From Mycobacterium sp. Aquia_213 (GTDB lineage: Bacteria > Actinomycetota > Actinomycetes > Mycobacteriales > Mycobacteriaceae): DNA of 64,000 nucleotides. Both the position numbers and the translations under genes were made by a program. The stretch spans positions 5,270,001 through 5,334,000 of the forward strand of contig NZ_CP113116.1 in NCBI RefSeq assembly GCF_026625985.1. Direction: 5' to 3'. The notes under the pieces were generated by a model. It searched no databases. It was not told the origin of the DNA and was given only the letters and a program-made list of their open reading frames with translations. Every line of letters starts with the position of its first letter. Position 1 is the stretch's first letter. Below are positions 58,362 to 64,000 of this stretch, in pieces.

Positions 58362-59594
58362 ATGGATTTTGCGTTGCGCCCACCGGAGGTCAATTCGGCA
58401 CTGATGTACACCGGGCCCGGGGCCGGCCCGCTGCTGGCCGCCGCGGCGGCCTGGGACGCGGTCGCCGCCCAACTGGAAGCCGCCGCGGCCGGCTACTCGG
58501 CGGAGATCGCGGGCCTGACCGGACGGTGGTTCGGCCCGTCGGCGATGCGAATGGCCGCCGCGGCCGCACCCTACATCGCGTGGCTGCACGCCACCGCCAC
58601 CCAAGCCGCGCAGACCTCCGCGCAGGCCTACACCGCCGCGGCCGCCTACGAAGCGGCCTTCGCGATGACCGTGCCCCCGCCGGTCATCGCGGCCAACCGG
58701 GCGCGGTTGCTGGCGCTGATCGCCACCAACTTCTTCGGCCAAAACACCCCGGCGATCGCGGCCACCGAAGCCGAGTACATGCAGATGTGGATCCAAGACG
58801 CCACCGCGATGTGCGGCTACGCCGCCGACTCCGAAATCGCCAGCACCCTCAAGCCGTTTGACAGGTCACCGCAAACCACCGACCAGAACGGGCAGGCCGA
58901 CCAGGCCGACGCGGTCGCCAAAGCAGCCGCCGACACCACCAACGCGCGCGTCCAACCCACCCTGGTGAATCGCCCCGTCGGCGGCGCCAACACCGGTGCC
59001 ACCACCTACGGCCCCGGCACCTACTTGACGGACGACGGCGGCGTCATCACCGTCAAGCCGGGCGGTTTGATCACCGTCGATGCCGCCGGCTCGCTCACCG
59101 TCGGGCCCAGCAGCAACCTAGTCGTCGACGGCACGCTCTCCATCGGCCCCTTCGGCGCCATCGACCTCACGGGCGGGGTGTACACCTACATGTCGGTCTC
59201 CGGCGCCCTGCATGTCGGCTCCTTCAGCGCGATCACCATCGACCAAGGCGGCGGCGTTCTGGCCTGGGGCACCACCACGCTCCACGCGACCTTCGTGGTC
59301 GTCGACGGAGGCGGCATCCTGACGATGACGGACGCAACCATCACCAACGGCGCCATCGTCGGATCGGTATCCGGCTCGGGCTACGTGATCGCCGGCCTTG
59401 GCGGTGGTAGCGGCATCGGTGCCGGCTCCGGCGGTGCTGCGTCGGGGGCCGCTGCCTCCTCGAGCTCGACGACGGCAGCCGTGAGCGCGGTGAGCGCCTT
59501 GGCGAGTTCACCGGGCCTGGCCGCGAACGCTGCAATCCAGCCTCAGGTGGATCTGGGCCAGCTCCTGGGCGGGCTGCCGTACGCCGCCGACTAA
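58362..59594 (+). CDS. PPE family protein with repeat-rich C-terminal region
   Basis: A 410-residue PPE protein. The first 180 residues are a standard PPE domain: Pro7-Pro8-Glu9 (ALRPPEVNSALMY), WFG in place of the usual W-x-G near residue 55, and the EspG-binding tip helices (AFAMTVPPPVIAANR). The C-terminal half is unusual: short degenerate repeats (GGLITVDAAGSLTVGPSSNL, GTLSIGPFGAIDL, GALHVGSFSAITID) that look like rungs of a beta-solenoid, ending in a Gly/Ser/Ala tail. ATG 58362 has AAGGAG eight bases upstream. It lies 44 bases after the EspB-like gene, so the two are probably one operon and may be secreted together. Confidence 0.9.
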   Translation: MDFALRPPEVNSALMYTGPGAGPLLAAAAAWDAVAAQLEAAAAGYSAEIAGLTGRWFGPSAMRMAAAAAPYIAWLHATATQAAQTSAQAYTAAAAYEAAFAMTVPPPVIAANRARLLALIATNFFGQNTPAIAATEAEYMQMWIQDATAMCGYAADSEIASTLKPFDRSPQTTDQNGQADQADAVAKAAADTTNARVQPTLVNRPVGGANTGATTYGPGTYLTDDGGVITVKPGGLITVDAAGSLTVGPSSNLVVDGTLSIGPFGAIDLTGGVYTYMSVSGALHVGSFSAITIDQGGGVLAWGTTTLHATFVVVDGGGILTMTDATITNGAIVGSVSGSGYVIAGLGGGSGIGAGSGGAASGAAASSSSTTAAVSAVSALASSPGLAANAAIQPQVDLGQLLGGLPYAAD

Positions 59595-59600
59595 GCGGCG

Positions 59601-59891
59601 TTAGTCGTCGATGTGCGTCGGTGGGTCGTTGAACGCGACTCCCCACGGGTGCTGGTCGGGGCCCAACGTCTGACAGTTCGTGTTGGTGACGTAGATCGGA
59701 GTGCCGTCACGCCCGCCGGTGGGCGGAAACACGACGCAGCGTTGCCAGGTGCCGTCGGCCTGGACCGGTCCATCGCACTTGCTGACAACGACTCCACCCA
59801 ACTGGCAGCCGGCATTGGCCGGGGGCGCCGCGGTGATCAGGGCGCCAGCCGACAGCACGGTAGCCAGTCCTGCGACGACGAATTGCCTCAT
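59601..59891 (-). CDS. Small secreted CDGP-domain protein
   Basis: A 96-residue exported protein: signal peptide (VAGLATVLSAGALITAAPPANA), then a Cys-rich domain with GCQLGG, KCDGPVQADGTWQRCVV and TNCQTLGPDQHP. The CDGP block is the hallmark of a mycobacterial family of small secreted proteins without known role. The gene is convergent with the PPE gene, six bases from its stop. Confidence 0.82.
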   Translation of the reverse strand: MRQFVVAGLATVLSAGALITAAPPANAGCQLGGVVVSKCDGPVQADGTWQRCVVFPPTGGRDGTPIYVTNTNCQTLGPDQHPWGVAFNDPPTHIDD

Positions 59892-59986
59892 GCTGTGCAG
59901 ACACTACCGTTTGGGCGCTGAGAACGGCTGGATGGTCGAAGGCCTGTGGACGGTGCTCGGCTAGTGAGTTAGGTGGCGCACCAGAA

Positions 59987-60490
59987 TTAACGAGATCGCC
60001 AGCGTTTCCACACCGCATGACCCGTGGCGCGGGTCTTGTCGTCGTATCTCAGTTCGACGTCGCAGATGATTTCGGTTTCGGCGGATTTGGTAACAGCAGC
60101 CCAGAGGTCCACCGCACTGTCAAGCGGGCTGGGGCGCAGATACCGCACGTCTATGCCGGCTGTCACAAAGGGGAGCAAGGCCCCCGGCGGAGCGTCCCAG
60201 CCCTGCAGCGAGGCTTCATGCAAAACGCCCGCGGCACTGTGGCAGTCGAGCAGGGTGGCGATGATGCCGCCGTTAAGCAAACCCAATCCGTTGTCGTGCT
60301 CGGGCCACGGCGTAAAGGTTGCGCTGACGTACCCATCGCGGACATAGCTCTTAAGGCGGAGGCCTCGGGGGTTGGCTGGTCCACAACCGAAGCAGGTCAT
60401 TGTCGGGAAGAGCTGCTCCTGAATAGATATCGCGTCCACAGGACAAGTATGTGCCGTCAAGGATCCGCTGTTCTCGACGGAGTCGAACAT
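59987..60490 (-). CDS. PaaI/hotdog-fold thioesterase
   Basis: A 167-residue hotdog protein with the conserved central helix and its lead (NGLGLLNGGIIATLLDCHSA, in which N-x2-x2-GG-x-x-x-x-x-D matches thioesterase II types) preceded by a metal-site-like MTCFGCGPANPRGLRL. Such enzymes hydrolyse acyl-CoA or aromatic thioesters. The long N-terminal stretch (about 28 residues) has no other support, so the start could be ATG near residue 30. No operon partner; 120 bases from ndh. Confidence 0.8.
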   Translation of the reverse strand: MFDSVENSGSLTAHTCPVDAISIQEQLFPTMTCFGCGPANPRGLRLKSYVRDGYVSATFTPWPEHDNGLGLLNGGIIATLLDCHSAAGVLHEASLQGWDAPPGALLPFVTAGIDVRYLRPSPLDSAVDLWAAVTKSAETEIICDVELRYDDKTRATGHAVWKRWRSR

Positions 60491-60610
60491 ATATTCGGGA
60501 ATATGTGGGCACCCGCCGACAACTCAACGTTCATCTCGCTGAAGTCGTACGGTGGACTTGCGCTGCGGAGACTGTAGTGGCCAGACGGATCGCAGACCTC
60601 AAGGAGAACC

Positions 60611-61984
60611 ATGTCGCGCCATCGCGTCGTCATCATCGGAAGCGGCTTCGGCGGGCTGAATGCGGCCAAGGCGCTCAAGCGCGCCGACGTCGACGTCACC
60701 CTGATCTCGAAGACGACCACCCACCTGTTCCAGCCGCTGCTGTATCAGGTGGCCACCGGGATCCTGTCCGAGGGCGAGATCGCGCCGGCCACCCGACTGA
60801 TTCTGCAGAGGCAGAAAAACGTGCGGGTGCTGCTGGGCGAGGTCTACGACATCGACATGACGGCCAATACGGTGACATCGAAGCTGATGGGGATGCAGAC
60901 CGTGACGCCCTACGACAGCCTGATCGTGGCCGCCGGTGCCCGGCAGTCCTACTTCGGCAATGACCAGTTCGCGACCTACGCACCCGGCATGAAGACCATC
61001 GACGACGCCTTGGAGCTGCGCGGCCGGATCCTCGGCGCGTTCGAGGCCGCCGAGGTCACCGACGATCCCGCCGAGCGGCAACGGCGCCTGACGTTCGTGG
61101 TGGTCGGAGCCGGACCCACCGGCGTCGAAGTCGCCGGGCAGATCAAGGAACTCGCCCACCGCACCCTCAAGGACGCGTTTCGGACCATCGAGCCCCGCGA
61201 TTGCCGGGTGATCCTGCTCGACGCCGCGCCCGCGGTGCTGCCGCCGATGGGCGAGAAGCTGGGCCTCAAGGCACAACAGCGGCTGGAGAAAATGGGCGTC
61301 GAAGTCCAGCTCAATGCGATGGTCGATGACGTGGACTACATGGGTCTGACCATCAAGGAGAAGGACGGCACGAAACGCCGCATCGAATGCGCGTGCAAGG
61401 TGTGGGCGGCCGGCGTCCAGGCCAGCTCACTGGGCAAGATCATCGCCGACCAGTCCGACGGCACCGAGGTGGACCGCGCCGGACGGGTAGCCGTGGAGCC
61501 CGACCTGACCGTCAAAGGCCACCCCAACGTCTTCGTCGTCGGTGACCTGATGTCCGTGGCAGGCGTGCCCGGGATGGCTCAGGGCGCGATTCAGGGCGCG
61601 CACTACGCCACCGCACGGATCAAAGACATGGTCAAGGGCACCGACGACCCGGCAAATCGCAAGCCCTTCAACTACTTTGACAAGGGCAGCATGGCGACGA
61701 TCTCCCGATTCAGCGCCGTCGCCCAAGTCGGCAAGCTGGAGTTCGGCGGCTTCATCGCCTGGCTGGCGTGGTTGGGGCTGCACCTGCTGTACCTGGTCGG
61801 CTTCAAGAACCGGTTCACCACGGTGATCGCCTGGTTCATCACCTTCTTGGGCGACGGGCGGAGCCAGATGGCGATCACCACCCAGATGATCTACGCCCGG
61901 GTGGTGACCCAGAACTGGATGGAAGCGCAAAACCAGGGAGCGACCACGCCAGCCGACGAGCGAGCCGAACAGAGAGCCGGTTAG
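60611..61984 (+). CDS. ndh: Type II NADH dehydrogenase
   Basis: A 457-residue membrane-bound flavoprotein that passes electrons from NADH to menaquinone without pumping protons. Two Rossmann motifs are present: VIIGSGFGGLNAAKAL for FAD and VVVGAGPTGVEVAGQI for NADH, plus the quinone region around DLMSVAGVPGMAQGAIQ and a C-terminal hydrophobic helix (FIAWLAWLGLHLLYLVGF). Ribosome site AAGGAG at 60601-60606. By position it is ndhA (Rv0392c). Its TAG overlaps the metZ stop in the opposite strand. Confidence 0.95.
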   Translation: MSRHRVVIIGSGFGGLNAAKALKRADVDVTLISKTTTHLFQPLLYQVATGILSEGEIAPATRLILQRQKNVRVLLGEVYDIDMTANTVTSKLMGMQTVTPYDSLIVAAGARQSYFGNDQFATYAPGMKTIDDALELRGRILGAFEAAEVTDDPAERQRRLTFVVVGAGPTGVEVAGQIKELAHRTLKDAFRTIEPRDCRVILLDAAPAVLPPMGEKLGLKAQQRLEKMGVEVQLNAMVDDVDYMGLTIKEKDGTKRRIECACKVWAAGVQASSLGKIIADQSDGTEVDRAGRVAVEPDLTVKGHPNVFVVGDLMSVAGVPGMAQGAIQGAHYATARIKDMVKGTDDPANRKPFNYFDKGSMATISRFSAVAQVGKLEFGGFIAWLAWLGLHLLYLVGFKNRFTTVIAWFITFLGDGRSQMAITTQMIYARVVTQNWMEAQNQGATTPADERAEQRAG

Positions 61985-63198
61985 CTCAGGGCCTGGTCGA
62001 TATCGGCGATCAGATCGTCGGTGTTCTCCAGGCCGACCGAGATCCGGACCACGCCGTCACCGAGGCCGATCGCGGCGCGACCCTCCGGCCCCATCGCCCG
62101 GTGGGTCGTCGTCGCCGGGTGTGTGACAAGCGATTTGGCGTCGCCGAGGTTGTTCGAGATGTCGATCAGCTGCAGCTTGTCCAGCACCTCGAAGGCCCGC
62201 TCCTTGGCGCCGCCGGGAGCGTCGAGCTCGAAGGTGAGCACCGTCCCGCCGCCGGACATCTGGCGCTTGGCCAGGTCGTACTGCGGGTGCGACGCCAGAA
62301 ACGGGTAGCGCACCCAGCTCACCGCCTGATGCCCTTGAAGGAACTCCGCGATCCGCTGTGCCGAGGAGTTGCTGTAGTCCACTCGAACGGCCAGTGTCTC
62401 AAGGCCTTTGAGCAACACCCAGGCGTTGAACGCGCTCAGCGCCGGGCCGGTATGCCGCATCAGCTTCTGCACCGGGCCGTCGATGTACTCCTGGTCGCCG
62501 AGGATGGCGCCACCCAGCACCCGGCCCTGACCGTCGATGTGCTTGGTGCCGGAGTACACCACCACGTCGACTCCGAGCGGAAAGCCTTGCTGCAAAAGGG
62601 GTGTGGCAAAGACGTTATCCAGCACCACTTTTGCGCCAGCGGCATGCGAGAGTTCGGTCACCGCGGCGATATCCACCAGCGACTGCATCGGATTCGACGG
62701 CGTCTCGAAGAACACCGCCTGGGTGGGCACCGACAGCGCCTGTTCCCATTGGGCGAGGTCGTCGCCGTCGACGAAGACGGTCTCCACGCCCCAGCGCGGC
62801 AGGATCTCGTTGCACACGACGAAACAGGAGCCGAACAGGCTGCGCGCGGCCACCAGTCGATCGCCGGCGCCCAGCAGCGCGCCCAGCGAGGTGAACACCG
62901 CGGCCATGCCGCTGGCGGTGGCGAAGGCCGCCGGTGCGCCCTCGATCAGCCGCAGCCGTTCCTCGAACATCGACACGGTGGGGTTGCCGTACCGCGAGTA
63001 CACATAGCGGTCCAGCTCACCGGAGAACGACTGCTCGGCCGCTGCCGCCGACGGGTAGACGTAGCCGGACGTCAAGAACATGCCCTCGGCGGTCTCGTCG
63101 AACCCGGACCGCAACAGCCCGCCGCGCACGCCGATGGTGGCTTGACCGACGCCGTCGGGCAGTGTCTTCGGAGTGCGGACCGACGGTACGTCGGTCAT
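61981..63198 (-). CDS. metZ: O-succinylhomoserine sulfhydrylase MetZ
   Basis: A 405-residue PLP enzyme that makes homocysteine from O-succinyl- or acetyl-homoserine and sulfide. The Cys/Met metabolism fold is clear: SRYGNPTVSMFEERL, ASGMAAVFTSLGALL, TPSNPMQSLVDIAAV, and the PLP Lys in YSGTKHIDGQGRVLG. ATG 63198 overlaps the stop of the rhodanese gene (ATGA). H37Rv has metZ and Rv0390 in the same arrangement, so sulfur supply is likely linked. Confidence 0.95.
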   Translation of the reverse strand: MTDVPSVRTPKTLPDGVGQATIGVRGGLLRSGFDETAEGMFLTSGYVYPSAAAAEQSFSGELDRYVYSRYGNPTVSMFEERLRLIEGAPAAFATASGMAAVFTSLGALLGAGDRLVAARSLFGSCFVVCNEILPRWGVETVFVDGDDLAQWEQALSVPTQAVFFETPSNPMQSLVDIAAVTELSHAAGAKVVLDNVFATPLLQQGFPLGVDVVVYSGTKHIDGQGRVLGGAILGDQEYIDGPVQKLMRHTGPALSAFNAWVLLKGLETLAVRVDYSNSSAQRIAEFLQGHQAVSWVRYPFLASHPQYDLAKRQMSGGGTVLTFELDAPGGAKERAFEVLDKLQLIDISNNLGDAKSLVTHPATTTHRAMGPEGRAAIGLGDGVVRISVGLENTDDLIADIDQALS

Positions 63199-63605
63199 TG
63201 CTGCTTCCAGGGCAATCCGACTGCCCGCCAACCGGTTTCACCACGGTGGCCAAGCGCGTCGAGATTGCCCTCGAAACCGTCCAGCACGTTGTAGGACGGC
63301 TCGATGCCCGCCTCGGTCGCGATCTCGGCGGCACCGATCGAGCGGTTGCCCGAGCGACACAGGAAGACCACCGGACCCGACTCCTCGGGGAGCTGGCCCT
63401 TCAGGTCGGCCAGGAAGTTCTGGTTGCGCTGCCCGGCCGACGTGTTCCACTCGATGAAGACCGCATCGCGACCCAGACTCGACAAATCGGGCACGCCGAC
63501 GAACCGCCATTCGGCATCGGTGCGCACGTCGACCAAGACCGCCTGGGGGTTGTCGCTCAGCAACTTCCATGCCTCAAGCGGAGTGATATCTCCTGCGTAG
63601 CTCAT
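63195..63605 (-). CDS. Rhodanese-domain protein (Rv0390 type)
   Basis: A 136-residue single rhodanese domain. The active-site loop VFLCRSGNRS carries the persulfide Cys; the CH2A-like DVRTDAEWRFVG and C-terminal GWRAVGLPW are typical. It probably carries sulfane sulfur for the homocysteine synthase encoded immediately downstream, with which it overlaps by four bases. It starts at ATG 63605, 14 bases after purT. Confidence 0.9.
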   Translation of the reverse strand: MSYAGDITPLEAWKLLSDNPQAVLVDVRTDAEWRFVGVPDLSSLGRDAVFIEWNTSAGQRNQNFLADLKGQLPEESGPVVFLCRSGNRSIGAAEIATEAGIEPSYNVLDGFEGNLDALGHRGETGWRAVGLPWKQQ

Positions 63606-63619
63606 TCGGGTGAGTCTAG

Positions 63620-64000
63620 TTAACCGCCCGGGGACACCGCGGTGGCCACGTCGCGGGCCCGGTCTCGCGCGGCCGCCACATCCGGTGCGGTGGCCAGCGC
63701 GACCCCACGCCGTGGGCCCGGTCCTCCATCGAACACCCGAAGGTCGCTTTCCGGGACGGCCAGCGCCGCGGTCAGCGCCGCGGCGGTGGGCGCCGGCTGA
63801 CTCGTGCGAGCGGCGGCCGGCGAAATCATCAGGGCATCCACCGGCAGGCCGAGAATCGCCCGGGCCTGCAGCTCGAACGCCGAAATCCGCTGGCTGCGCA
63901 GGGTCACCCAGGCACTTTGCGGCAGCACGGCGCTCACATCGGCGAAGTACACCTCGTCGCCGTTGATCATCAATTCGACGCCGAAGACACCGCGGCCGCC
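63620..64000 (-). CDS. purT: Formate-dependent phosphoribosylglycinamide formyltransferase, C-terminal part (5' end outside window)
   Basis: The last 126 residues of PurT, an ATP-grasp enzyme of purine synthesis. The frame is open to the end of the window. FGVELMINGDEVYFADVS matches the metal-ligand strand of the ATP-grasp domain. The segment after it, SEVSPRPHDTGMVTL in E. coli, here reads ADVSAVLPQSAWVTL, so the RPHD stretch is altered. The end has the usual small beta domain. H37Rv has Rv0389 purT in the same place. Confidence 0.85.
   Translation of the reverse strand, partial: GGRGVFGVELMINGDEVYFADVSAVLPQSAWVTLRSQRISAFELQARAILGLPVDALMISPAAARTSQPAPTAAALTAALAVPESDLRVFDGGPGPRRGVALATAPDVAAARDRARDVATAVSPGG

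Overview
The window is a GC-rich, gene-dense piece of an actinobacterial chromosome and almost certainly comes from a non-tuberculous Mycobacterium. The evidence is the gene content and order: fgd1 for F420, virR-sodC, the glnX-glnH-pknG operon, lpqL, lpqM and lpqK lipoproteins, a PPE protein and an EspB-like protein. From memory of M. tuberculosis H37Rv, the backbone follows Rv0438c down to Rv0389 in reverse orientation. No alignment was run, so ortholog names rest on recognised sequence, length and synteny.

Layout. (1) 1-4060: end of moeA, then psd, pssA and a double-AAA ATPase, with the last three overlapping by 4 bases at each junction. (2) 4034-11948: an accessory block not expected here from H37Rv. 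It holds two TetR regulators, an SRPBCC/DUF2867 protein, an MFS exporter, an acyl-CoA dehydrogenase, an SDR, an enoyl-CoA hydratase and an LLM oxidoreductase. (3) 11996-17647: backbone again, with a leftward operon (DUF3263, virR, sodC, YbdK-like ligase, LON-domain protein) and a rightward operon (def, degenerate GNAT, xthA). (4) 17820-19615: two small membrane proteins that flank ctpH in H37Rv but lack it here, plus a PAS-ANTAR regulator. (5) 19728-35873: the thiamine region. A TPP riboswitch precedes thiC-thiD-hydrolase, and a second precedes thiO-thiS-thiG-SGNH hydrolase, with thiE divergent. Between them lie lpqM, lpqL and a tandem lpqL copy that has lost its active site, a dispanin/DUF2752 pair and three tandem secreted-protein genes. 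(6) 36006-40572: glnX-glnH-pknG. (7) 40618-41630: a DUF559-type nuclease gene bracketed by related 60-base palindromic repeats. (8) 41661-47009: fgd1-pta-ackA, a metallo-beta-lactamase-fold hydrolase and a YnfA-family protein. (9) 46984-52351: a leftward six-gene operon with three luciferase-like monooxygenases, a GNAT, a methyltransferase and DUF3054. It sits where H37Rv has mmpS1-mmpL1-fadD30-pks6. (10) 52419-55867: fadE7, lpqK and small secreted proteins. (11) 55943-59594: a TetR gene divergent from an EspB-like gene and a PPE gene, with three operator-like dyads on the TetR side. (12) 59601-64000: a CDGP protein, a PaaI thioesterase, ndh, metZ with a rhodanese, and the 3' end of purT.

The most unusual items are the orphan EspB-PPE pair with its TetR operators, the inactivated tandem LpqL copy, the triplicated secreted gene that carries a copied scrap of its neighbour, the repeat-bracketed nuclease gene, and the three-monooxygenase operon. 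No tRNA, rRNA, CRISPR array, insertion sequence or prophage was found.
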